Shown one piece after another: positions 34,107 to 43,371 of a stretch of DNA of 64,000 nt (the first letter of the stretch is position 1; every line of letters starts with the position of its first letter). Source of the stretch: an uncultured Lachnospiraceae bacterium (GTDB taxonomy: Bacteria; Bacillota; Clostridia; Lachnospirales; Lachnospiraceae); assembly GCA_948470755.1 (NCBI GenBank), contig CAOKPU010000004.1, forward strand, positions 1 through 64,000, written 5' to 3'. The translations under genes were made by a program, and so were the position numbers. Under the pieces are notes generated by a model. That model saw only the letters and a program-made list of their open reading frames with translations. It ran no database searches and was not told the DNA's origin.

Positions 34107-36542
34107 ATGACAAGGGAAGAATTTCAGGAACTGGTAAAAGGACGCCCGGTTTATCTTGACGGGGCTACGGGATCGAATTTATTAAAAAGAGGAATGCCGG
34201 CCGGCGTCTGTCCGGAAGAATGGATTTTAGGACACAGGGATGTACTTATCGGCCTGCAGAAAGAATTTGTGGAAGCCGGGAGCAACATTATTTATGCGCC
34301 TACCTTTTCGGCGAACGCTGTGAAACTAAAAGAATACGGGCTGGCGGAAAAGATTGGGCAAATGAACCGGGAGCTTGTTGCCGTTTCTAAGGAAGCGGCG
34401 GCGGGGAAATGTCTGGTGGCCGGCGACCTGACGATGACAGGCGAGCAGCTTTCCCCTATGGGGACAATGGATTTTGAAGAGTTGGTTGATATATATAAAG
34501 AACAGATTGCTTATCTGGCAGAGGCAGGAGTGGATCTTCTGGTTATAGAGACGATGATGAGCCTGCAGGAAAGCCGTGCGGCGTTGATTGCGGCAAAGGA
34601 AAGCTGTGATCTTCCGGTTATGGTAACGATGACTTTTGAAGCGGATGGACGTACTCTTTACGGGACCGATGCAAAGACGGCGGCAATTGTATTGGAGAGC
34701 CTTGGGGCCAGCGCCGTAGGGGCCAATTGTTCTACCGGCCCGGATAAAATGGTTGATATTGTCCGCACAATGGCCGAAGCAACATCCATCCCTATTATTG
34801 CAAAGCCTAATGCCGGGCTGCCTTTTCTGGATGCGGAAGGGAATACCGTATATGATATGGACAGCAGTGTTTTTGCAGTGGAAATGGCGCAATTGGTAGA
34901 AGCCGGAGCCTCTATTTTAGGAGGCTGTTGCGGCACCACGCCGGAATTTATAGAAAAGCTTCATAAACAGACACGGAAAATGAAAATTGCCCAGCGAAAA
35001 AAACCGGAGAAGCGATATTTGACTTCGGAGCGGAAAACGGTGGAATTTGGGCTGGATGATAACTTTATTATTGTGGGGGAACGTATTAACCCTACAGGAA
35101 AAAAGAAACTTCAGGCTTCGCTGCGGGAAGGGAACCTGGATATGGTCTTACAGTTTGCGCAGGAACAGGAAGCCTGCGGGGCCGGCATCTTAGACATTAA
35201 TATGGGGATGGGAGGCATTGATGAAAAGCAGATGATGTTGGCCGCCCTGGAAGAGATTGCAGGAGTGACTTCTTTGCCCTTGTCTATTGACTCCAGCCAT
35301 TTGGATGTGTTGGAAGCGGCTTTAAGGAGGTATCCGGGGAGGGCATTGATTAATTCGATATCGTATGAAAAGATAAAATTTGAGAACCTGCTTCCTCTTG
35401 CCAGGAAATACGGGGCTATGTTTATCCTGCTGCCGTTGTCCGACAAAGGGCTGCCGGAGGATTTGAATGAAAAGAAGGAAATTATCCATAAGATAGCGGA
35501 CAGGGCTAAAGAGCTTGGGATGCATAAAAACGATATTGTAGTGGATGGCCTGGTGACGACCGTAGGGGCAAATAAAATGGCGGCTTTGGAAACACTGGAA
35601 ACGATCCGTTATTGTAAAGAAATGGGATATGCCACGGTATGCGGCCTTTCCAATATATCTTTCGGCCTGCCGGAGAGGGGGTATGTAAACGCCGTATTTT
35701 TGGCGATGGCGATTCAGGAAGGCCTGACGATGGCAATTGCCAATCCCTCCCAGGAATTGCTGGTGAGCAGCGCTTTTGCGGCCGATTTGCTGCTTGGCAA
35801 ACCAGAGGCCGATATCCGTTATATCCGGCAGATGGATGGGAGTGGACAAAAAATCCAAAAACAGGGGAAGCCCCCGCTGGAGATAAAGGAAATACCTAAA
35901 GAAGAGAAAGCCGCCTGGAAAGTGCGAGAAGACGTTTTAAAAGGGAATAAGAAGAAAATTACGGATGATACAAAACATGCTTTAGCCCAGGGATTGAAAC
36001 CGACGGAGATATTAAATGACTGCCTTCTTCCGGCTATTAATGAAGTGGGCGACCTTTTTGACAAAGGGAAATATTTTCTTCCCCAACTGATCGCAGGGGC
36101 AGAGGCAATGAAATTGGCGATTGAATATTTGGAGCCGATGCTTGGGAAGGCGGAGAAAAAGAAGGAAATGCCTACAATCGTGATTGCTACAGTGGAAGGG
36201 GATATCCATGATATCGGAAAGAACCTGGTTGCCCTGATGTTGAAAAATTACGGGTTCCGTGTTATCGACCTGGGAAAAGATGTTCCGGGAGAAGAGATCA
36301 TAAAGGCGGCAAAAGAACATAAGGCCAGCGTGATTGCCCTTTCCGCCCTTATGACGACAACGATGCAGGAGATGAAGAAAGTGATCGCTTGTGCCAAAGA
36401 AGAGAAAGTAGAGGCAAAGGTGATTATCGGAGGTGCGGTCATTACCCAGGATTATGCGGATGAGATCGGAGCAGACGGTTATTCCAAGGATGCGGCGGAT
36501 GCAGTAAAGCTGACCAAAAGGATTCTCCACATGGAAAACTGA
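34107..36542 (+). CDS. metH: Cobalamin-dependent methionine synthase (without reactivation domain)
   Basis: Moves a methyl group from methyltetrahydrofolate through cobalamin to homocysteine. The 811 residues hold a homocysteine-binding zinc domain (1-290, with GANCSTGP and GGCCGTTPEF), a pterin-binding domain (about 315-570, GERINPTGKKK, LDINMG, SIDSSHLD) and B12 cap and Rossmann domains (about 600-811) with the cobalamin ligand motif GDIHDIGKNLV. The C-terminal SAM-binding reactivation domain of E. coli MetH is absent, as is common in Clostridia, where a separate protein does that job. The nearest ribosome site (GGAAAGGG) is rather far from the ATG, 13 bp. Confidence 0.94.
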   Translation: MTREEFQELVKGRPVYLDGATGSNLLKRGMPAGVCPEEWILGHRDVLIGLQKEFVEAGSNIIYAPTFSANAVKLKEYGLAEKIGQMNRELVAVSKEAAAGKCLVAGDLTMTGEQLSPMGTMDFEELVDIYKEQIAYLAEAGVDLLVIETMMSLQESRAALIAAKESCDLPVMVTMTFEADGRTLYGTDAKTAAIVLESLGASAVGANCSTGPDKMVDIVRTMAEATSIPIIAKPNAGLPFLDAEGNTVYDMDSSVFAVEMAQLVEAGASILGGCCGTTPEFIEKLHKQTRKMKIAQRKKPEKRYLTSERKTVEFGLDDNFIIVGERINPTGKKKLQASLREGNLDMVLQFAQEQEACGAGILDINMGMGGIDEKQMMLAALEEIAGVTSLPLSIDSSHLDVLEAALRRYPGRALINSISYEKIKFENLLPLARKYGAMFILLPLSDKGLPEDLNEKKEIIHKIADRAKELGMHKNDIVVDGLVTTVGANKMAALETLETIRYCKEMGYATVCGLSNISFGLPERGYVNAVFLAMAIQEGLTMAIANPSQELLVSSAFAADLLLGKPEADIRYIRQMDGSGQKIQKQGKPPLEIKEIPKEEKAAWKVREDVLKGNKKKITDDTKHALAQGLKPTEILNDCLLPAINEVGDLFDKGKYFLPQLIAGAEAMKLAIEYLEPMLGKAEKKKEMPTIVIATVEGDIHDIGKNLVALMLKNYGFRVIDLGKDVPGEEIIKAAKEHKASVIALSALMTTTMQEMKKVIACAKEEKVEAKVIIGGAVITQDYADEIGADGYSKDAADAVKLTKRILHMEN

Positions 36543-36603
36543 AAAGGCAGGCCCTTGGATTATTGCCTATAGGAATAAATTTCAGAAAGTCGAGGAGAGA
36601 TGG

Positions 36604-38235
36604 ATGAACGGTGCAGATGCAATTATAAAATGTTTGGAAAAAGAAGGGGTGGAAACTGTTTTCGGATATCCAGGGGTGGCGATTTGTCCTTTTTATAACA
36701 GTATACTGGAATCGGAAATCAGGACGATATTGATAAGGACGGAACAGAATGCGGCCCATGCCGCCAGCGGGTTTACGCGCGTTTCCGGAAAGCCGGGAGT
36801 TTGCGCGGTGACTTCCGGCCCGGGGGCGACGAATGTGATTACGGGGATTGCAACGGCTTTTGCAGACAGCATCCCGTTGATATGTATTACCGGGCAGGTC
36901 AACAGCGAATTGATAGGTAGCGATGTTTTTCAGGAAGCGGATATCACGGGGGCGGTCGAGTCCTTTGTGAAGTACAGCTATTTGGTAAAAAATGTCAATG
37001 ATATTCCAAGGGTATTCAAGGAAGCTTTTCATATTGCGAATACAGGAAGGAAAGGCCCGGTGTTGATCGATGTCCCTATCGATGTCCAGAATGCGCAGAT
37101 GGCAAAATTCCATTATCCGGAAGAAATCAGCATGAGGACTTACAAACCAACTGTGAAGGGAAATATCGTTCAGATTAAGAAAGTCATCAAAGAACTGGAA
37201 AAGGCGAAGCGCCCGATCATATGTGCTGGGGGCGGCGTGCTTTTGAGCAATGCGGAAGGGGAATTGAGGGAATTCTCGGAAACATATAAAATCCCTGTAG
37301 TTTCTACTATGATGGGGATCGGCGCTATGCCTACAAGGCATCCTATGTATTATGGAATGGTAGGGAATAATGGAAAGCCTTGCGCCAACCGGGCGATGAA
37401 CGAATCGGATCTGCTGATAATGGTGGGTGCAAGGGTAGCGGACCGGGCAGTCAGCCAGCCGGATTTGATTACGAATAATAAAGTGCTGGTGCATATAGAC
37501 GTTGACCCTGCAGAAATCGGAAAAAACGTTGGGCCGCATATCCCTTTGGTAGGCGATGTGAAGCATATTTTTGCGGATCTGATGAATCAGGAGATGATTT
37601 GCAGCAAGGTAAGCTGCTATTATGAAGATTGGATACATACGCTGGATGGTTATAAGGAAAAGATGGCTGTGGTAAGGAAGCCGAATGAAAATTATGTGGA
37701 TCCTGCCCGGTTTATTACAATGCTTTCCGATAAAATGGAAGAAGACGGCATTTATGTGGCGGACGTGGGGCAGAACCAGATATGGTCGTGTGGCTATCAT
37801 ATCGTGAAAAAAGGACGTTTTCTGACTTCCGGGGGCATGGGGACCATGGGGTATTCCATACCGGCCGCTATGGGGGCGAAGCTGGCGCAGCCGGAAAAAC
37901 AGGTGATAGCCGTATGCGGCGACGGGTCGTTCCAGATGTCTATGATGGAGCTTGCTACGATGCGCCAGCATGACATCCCGGTTAAGATCATCGTCCTAAA
38001 GAACAATTACCTTGGTATGGTCAGGGAATTCCAGCATTATACCTACAAAGACAACTATTCGGTGGTGGATTTGTCCGGCAGCCCGGACTTGGAAAAGCTG
38101 ACGGCCGCTTACGGAATGGATTTTCTCCGTCTGGAAACGATGGAAAAAGCGGAAGAAACGATAGAAGCATTTTTAAAGGGAAATAAATCCGTACTGTTGG
38201 AGTGCATCATTGATCCCTTGGATCTGGTAAAATAG
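36604..38235 (+). CDS. ilvB: Acetolactate synthase, large subunit
   Basis: Catalytic subunit of acetohydroxyacid synthase, the first step of branched-chain amino acid synthesis, using thiamine diphosphate and FAD. The 543 residues include the catalytic glutamate region IRTEQNAAHAASGF, PGATNVITGIATA, the FAD-domain IPVVSTMMGIGAMP, and the ThDP-Mg motif from VCGDGSFQMSM to VLKNNYLGMV. The family usually has about 550-590 residues, so this one is slightly short. The ATG follows GTCGAGGAGAG. Two small-subunit genes follow directly. Confidence 0.94.
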   Translation: MNGADAIIKCLEKEGVETVFGYPGVAICPFYNSILESEIRTILIRTEQNAAHAASGFTRVSGKPGVCAVTSGPGATNVITGIATAFADSIPLICITGQVNSELIGSDVFQEADITGAVESFVKYSYLVKNVNDIPRVFKEAFHIANTGRKGPVLIDVPIDVQNAQMAKFHYPEEISMRTYKPTVKGNIVQIKKVIKELEKAKRPIICAGGGVLLSNAEGELREFSETYKIPVVSTMMGIGAMPTRHPMYYGMVGNNGKPCANRAMNESDLLIMVGARVADRAVSQPDLITNNKVLVHIDVDPAEIGKNVGPHIPLVGDVKHIFADLMNQEMICSKVSCYYEDWIHTLDGYKEKMAVVRKPNENYVDPARFITMLSDKMEEDGIYVADVGQNQIWSCGYHIVKKGRFLTSGGMGTMGYSIPAAMGAKLAQPEKQVIAVCGDGSFQMSMMELATMRQHDIPVKIIVLKNNYLGMVREFQHYTYKDNYSVVDLSGSPDLEKLTAAYGMDFLRLETMEKAEETIEAFLKGNKSVLLECIIDPLDLVK

Positions 38236-38247
38236 GAGGACGTAAGA

Positions 38248-38730
38248 ATGAAAAGAATCTATTCTGTTTTAGTGGAAAACCGTTCCGGTGTTCTTTGCAA
38301 GGTGGCAGGGCTTTTTTCCAGAAGATGCTTTAATATTGATTCCCTTGCGGTAGGAGAGACGGATGACCCGGCAGTGTCTTGTATGACGATTGTCAGCAGC
38401 GGGGATGAGAGGACGATTGAACAGATTGAAAAGCAGTTGAATAAAAAACTGGATGTTATTAAAGTAAAGACTTTTGACGAGAATAAGAGCATCAGCCGGG
38501 AATTGATGCTGATTAAGGTAAAATACAACCGGAATAACCGCAGGGACATTATGGAAAACTGCGATATTATGAAAGCGCAGATTGTGGATATGTCAAAAAA
38601 TATGATGATCATACAGATTTGCGATGTGCCGGAGCGGATCCAGCTTTTTATCAAGATGCTGCAGTCCATCAGCATAGTGGAAGTGGCAAGAACGGGGACT
38701 TTGGCCCTGCCCAAGTGTATTGACTTTTAA
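38248..38730 (+). CDS. ilvN: Acetolactate synthase small subunit, first copy
   Basis: A 160-residue regulatory subunit with an N-terminal ACT domain (YSVLVENRSGVLCKVAGLFS, then FNIDSLAVGETDDP) and the C-terminal domain (SRELMLIKVKYN, ARTGTLALPK). Valine feedback normally acts through this ACT domain. It starts 12 bp after ilvB behind TAGGAGGACG. A second small-subunit gene follows 54 bp later and differs clearly in sequence, so the two may confer different feedback or pair with different large subunits. Confidence 0.93.
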   Translation: MKRIYSVLVENRSGVLCKVAGLFSRRCFNIDSLAVGETDDPAVSCMTIVSSGDERTIEQIEKQLNKKLDVIKVKTFDENKSISRELMLIKVKYNRNNRRDIMENCDIMKAQIVDMSKNMMIIQICDVPERIQLFIKMLQSISIVEVARTGTLALPKCIDF

Positions 38731-38784
38731 GATGTCAGTTGATAAAATAAATGTCGGATGTTAAAGGGTAAACGGAGGGATGAT

Positions 38785-39297
38785 ATGCAAAAAAAAGTAT
38801 TTCAGCTTTTGGTGGACAATACATCAGGCGTATTGAGCAGGATATCTGGCCTTTTTTCAAGGAGAGGTTATAATATTGAGAGTATTACGGCAGGAGTGAC
38901 TGCGGATGCAAGGTATACAAGGATTACGATTGTAGCATCCGGGGATGATGAGATCCTGGATCAGATTGAAAAGCAAGTGGCCAAGCTGGTGGATGTAAGG
39001 GATATTAAAGTCCTTGCCCCGGGAGACAGCGTATATAGGGAATTGGTATTGATCAAAATAAAGGCGGCGGCCAGGGAACGGCAGGCGGTTATCTCAGTAG
39101 CGGATATTTTCCGTGCAAAAATTGTTGATGTGGCGCCGGAAAGCCTGATTGTGGAATTGACCGGGACCCAGTCGAAGATAGAAGCGTTTATCAGCCTGCT
39201 GGAAGGATATGAAATACTGGAATTGGCAAGAACGGGTATTACCGGCCTTGGCAGAGGGATCGACAAGGTAACATATCTGGACGATTTAGAGGATTAA
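38785..39297 (+). CDS. ilvN: Acetolactate synthase small subunit, second copy
   Basis: A 170-residue regulatory subunit with ACT domain FQLLVDNTSGVLSRISGLFS, NIESITAGVTADARYTRITI, and C-terminal domain YRELVLIKIKAAARERQAV and ARTGITGLGRG. It is closer to the common family pattern than the first copy. The ATG at 38785 follows GGAGGGATGAT; an earlier in-frame start at 38758 lacks a good ribosome site. It is followed by a small hairpin and then ilvC. Confidence 0.93.
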   Translation: MQKKVFQLLVDNTSGVLSRISGLFSRRGYNIESITAGVTADARYTRITIVASGDDEILDQIEKQVAKLVDVRDIKVLAPGDSVYRELVLIKIKAAARERQAVISVADIFRAKIVDVAPESLIVELTGTQSKIEAFISLLEGYEILELARTGITGLGRGIDKVTYLDDLED

Positions 39298-39317
39298 GGA
39301 AGCATTTTGTTAGCTCT

Positions 39318-39344
39318 AAAGCCCCTTTATGAGGGAGGGCTTTT
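39318..39344 (+). terminator. Hairpin with T run between ilvN and ilvC
   Basis: AAAGCCC (39318-39324) pairs with GGGCTTT (39337-39343), followed by one more T. It is short and may lower expression of ilvC relative to ilvBN rather than end all transcription. Confidence 0.55.
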
Positions 39345-39360
39345 CAAGTTATACAGGTAA

Positions 39361-40413
<1,053 letters not shown>

Positions 40414-40433
40414 TCTTATATGAAGTCAAAAAA

Positions 40434-40474
40434 CGGCAGTTGTACATCGCAATGGATGCGGCTGCCGGTTTTTA
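40434..40474 (+). terminator. Terminator after ilvC
   Basis: CGGCAG (40434-40439) pairs with CTGCCG (40462-40467), with further pairing in the loop, followed by GTTTTTATTTT. It separates the ilv genes from the sensor kinase genes. Confidence 0.75.
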
Positions 40475-40510
40475 TTTTGCCCTATAACTCTGCCTTCATA
40501 TTTTTTCTCA

Positions 40511-40539
40511 TTGACTTTTCTTCTTATGCAAGATAATAT
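40511..40539 (+). promoter_or_regulatory. Promoter of the first hybrid kinase gene
   Basis: TTGACT at 40511-40516 and TAATAT at 40534-40539 are separated by 17 bp, 80 bp before the start codon. Confidence 0.7.
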
Positions 40540-40620
40540 ATAAATGGTGATTTTACTAATCAGTCTTATATACATAAAAATGTCTGAATTATATGAGCAT
40601 GGTAAAAAGGAGTGGAATTC

Positions 40621-43167
40621 GTGTTTATCAGGACTAAAAAATTTTTATGGGTAAGCTTTACCTGTTTGATCATTTTTTGTATTACAGTATTTATCTGGGT
40701 ATCTGTTTCCATGACCAAGAAAAGCGAGGAAGCGATCAGTGATATCGGCATGATTTATATGGAAGAGATGAGCAAGCAGATACAACAGAAGTTTAAGTCC
40801 ATTACGGAACTGCGCGTAGCCCAGGTAGAAGGGATCATAATGCGCACTCCTCAGTCAGAGGAAGGCTACAGCGATGAATTGATAGAGGAATTGGCGCTTG
40901 GGGCCCAGGTGCGTAATTTTACCTATCTGGCGTTATATGCGGAAGATGGGGAATGCGAAGTGATTTACGGCCAGCCGGTGGAGATCCGTTATCATGATGA
41001 ATTTATGGAGCTGTTAAAGAACCATTCGATGAAGGTAAGCAGCGGCGAAGGCCATAATGGGGAAAGGGTGCTTCTTTTATCGGCAGATGCGGAATACGAT
41101 ATGAGATCAGGCAAAAAAAGCATATGCCTGATAGCGGGTATTGAGATGGAAGTGTTGAATCAGGAAATGGCTCTGGAAGGGGATGAATCCCTTGTGTATT
41201 CGCATGTCGTCCGGAAAGACGGAAGTTATGTAATCCGTAACGGGGAGGCGTTCCGGGACAATTATTTTAACCGGATGGAAGAAATACTTCTGGAATACAA
41301 TGGCAAAAAGACGGATGACTATTTGCGCGAAATGAAAGCGGCCATGTTGGCGGGAGAGGATTATTCCGCCCTTGTTTTGACGGATGAAGCCCACAGGCAT
41401 ATTTACTGCACCCCTTTGTATGGCAGCGACTGGTATCTGATCAGCGTTATGCCTTATGGGATGCTGGATGATGCGATTAATGGCCTGGGAGAGGAACGGG
41501 TCAATACGATGCTTGCGGGCTGCGGTTTTATATTGGCGGTAGTAGTCGTGATCTTTATCTTATATTACACAGCATCCCAGCAGCAGATGCGGTTATTGGA
41601 TGAAGCGAAAGAAGAGGCGCTTCGCGCAAGTAAGGCAAAAAGCGAATTCCTTTCCAACATGAGCCATGATATCCGTACGCCGATGAATGGGATTGTGGGG
41701 ATGACGGCGATTGCCATGACGAATATTGATGATATTGGGAGGGTAAAGGACTGCCTAAAGAAGATTACCTTATCCAGCAAACATTTGCTTGGTTTGATTA
41801 ACGATGTACTGGATATGTCAAAGATTGAGAATGGGAAACTGTCCATTAATATGGAATTGATTTCGCTGCGGGATGCGATGGGAAGCATTGTCAATATCGT
41901 GCAGCCTCAGATCAAAGCAAAAAACCAGCATTTTGATATTTTTATTCAAAACATTATTGTGGAAGATGTATATTGCGACAGTGTAAGGCTGAATCAGATT
42001 TTGATCAATCTTTTGTCGAATGCTGTCAAGTTTACGCCTGAGGAAGGCCGGATCAATGTATATTTGACACAGGAAGAACTGCCCAAAGAGACAGGACGCA
42101 TCCGTTGCCATTTCAGGGTGAAGGATAATGGGATCGGAATGACGCATGAGTTCCAGGAAAAGATTTTTGAGACATTTTCCAGGGAAGATTCGGCCAGGGT
42201 ACAGAAAACAGAAGGGACCGGCCTGGGTATGGCAATCACAAAGTACATTGTGGAGGCGATGGGTGGTACGATAGAATTGAAAAGCGAACATGGGGAAGGA
42301 AGCGAATTCCATGTCGTGCTGGATCTGGAAAAGGCAACGGTCCTGGAAGAAGACATGATTTTGCCGGCATGGAATATGTTGGTAGTGGATAATAATGAAG
42401 ATCTCTGCCGTAGTGCGGTTTCCGTATTAAAGGAGATTGGCGTTGATGCGGAATGGACATTGGATGGACGGACAGCGGTGAAAATGGTGGAAAAGCGCCA
42501 TAAAGAACACAAGGATTATGAAATTGTCCTTCTGGATTGGAAAATGCCGGGGATGGATGGCGTAGAAACGACAAAAGAGATTCGTAAGCTGTTGGGGGAT
42601 GAGGTTCCCATCCTTATTATTTCTGCCTATGATTGGAGTGATATCGAAGAGGAAGCGCGGGCGGCTGGTGCCCATGGTTTTATCTCCAAGCCGTTGTTTA
42701 AATCAAATCTTTATCTTGGCCTTAGCCATTATATCAATGGCGTGACGGAAGAGGCGGATGAACATGAGGAACCGCTCTATGATTTTACCGGGAAAAGGAT
42801 CCTTCTGGCGGAAGATAATGATTTGAACTGGGAGATCGCCAATGAGATTCTTTCCAGCGCAGGATTTGAAATGGAATGGGCGGAAAACGGAAAGATCTGT
42901 GTGGATAAATTTGAACAGTCTGCCGTAGGGACTTATGACGTTATCCTGATGGATATCCGAATGCCGGTTATGGATGGTTATGGGGCGGCAAAGGCTATCC
43001 GGGCTTTGGATCGCCCGGATGCAGATATCCCGATTATTGCAATGACGGCCGATGCCTTTTCTGAGGATGTCCGCCGGTGTTTAGAGTGCGGTATGAATGC
43101 CCATATTGCAAAACCTATTGACATTAATAATTTAATCCAGCATCTGCAGAAATATTTAAAAGAATAA
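40621..43167 (+). CDS. Hybrid sensor histidine kinase with two receiver domains
   Basis: An 848-residue membrane kinase. It has a first membrane helix at about 10-30, an extracellular sensor of about 260 residues, a second helix ([20 protein letters not shown]), a HisKA domain with the phospho-histidine in [12 protein letters not shown], an ATPase domain ([18 protein letters not shown]) and two receivers. The first has its acceptor in [11 protein letters not shown] and the second in [11 protein letters not shown], both intact. No HPt domain is attached. The GTG at 40621 follows AAAGGAG with normal spacing; the earlier GTG at 40612 overlaps that site. It resembles the second hybrid kinase and likely arose by duplication. 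Confidence 0.93.
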   Translation: MFIRTKKFLWVSFTCLIIFCITVFIWVSVSMTKKSEEAISDIGMIYMEEMSKQIQQKFKSITELRVAQVEGIIMRTPQSEEGYSDELIEELALGAQVRNFTYLALYAEDGECEVIYGQPVEIRYHDEFMELLKNHSMKVSSGEGHNGERVLLLSADAEYDMRSGKKSICLIAGIEMEVLNQEMALEGDESLVYSHVVRKDGSYVIRNGEAFRDNYFNRMEEILLEYNGKKTDDYLREMKAAMLAGEDYSALVLTDEAHRHIYCTPLYGSDWYLISVMPYGMLDDAINGLGEERVNTMLAGCGFILAVVVVIFILYYTASQQQMRLLDEAKEEALRASKAKSEFLSNMSHDIRTPMNGIVGMTAIAMTNIDDIGRVKDCLKKITLSSKHLLGLINDVLDMSKIENGKLSINMELISLRDAMGSIVNIVQPQIKAKNQHFDIFIQNIIVEDVYCDSVRLNQILINLLSNAVKFTPEEGRINVYLTQEELPKETGRIRCHFRVKDNGIGMTHEFQEKIFETFSREDSARVQKTEGTGLGMAITKYIVEAMGGTIELKSEHGEGSEFHVVLDLEKATVLEEDMILPAWNMLVVDNNEDLCRSAVSVLKEIGVDAEWTLDGRTAVKMVEKRHKEHKDYEIVLLDWKMPGMDGVETTKEIRKLLGDEVPILIISAYDWSDIEEEARAAGAHGFISKPLFKSNLYLGLSHYINGVTEEADEHEEPLYDFTGKRILLAEDNDLNWEIANEILSSAGFEMEWAENGKICVDKFEQSAVGTYDVILMDIRMPVMDGYGAAKAIRALDRPDADIPIIAMTADAFSEDVRRCLECGMNAHIAKPIDINNLIQHLQKYLKE

Positions 43168-43191
43168 TATTATTTTTTAAGTAGTTAAGGG

Positions 43192-43220
43192 GCCGGTCCT
43201 TTGAGAGAGGGGCCGGCTTT
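43192..43220 (+). terminator. Weak terminator between the two hybrid kinase genes
   Basis: An 8-bp GC-rich stem (43192-43199 with 43210-43217, one G-U) is followed by only three T. It probably reduces rather than abolishes read-through. Confidence 0.5.
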
Positions 43221-43275
43221 CTGGACAAAAGAGTATTTCCTATATTTTGCTTCAGGGTTTTTGGCGGCGCAGTTT

Positions 43276-43339
43276 TTGTTCCGCGTGTATAGCAGTGTAT
43301 CATTTTTTATCATATAGGAAGCCGGATAGCTTTCCTATA
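43276..43339 (+). promoter_or_regulatory. Promoter and leader hairpin of the second hybrid kinase
   Basis: TTGTTC at 43276-43281 and TATCAT at 43298-43303 are separated by 16 bp. A dyad TATAGGAA/TTCCTATA (43313-43320 with 43332-43339), extended by GC/GC with one bulged T, lies just downstream and could be an operator or an RNA stem. Confidence 0.45.
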
Positions 43340-43371
43340 GAAAAAAATTGACCAAGTTAGGGGGCTTTTAG

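Noticed and set aside
36442..37971. A 509-codon open frame on the minus strand opposite ilvB
   Set aside because: It lies fully antisense to motif-rich ilvB, is rich in His, Arg, Pro and Cys, shows no domain and no ribosome site, so it is a shadow of codon bias.
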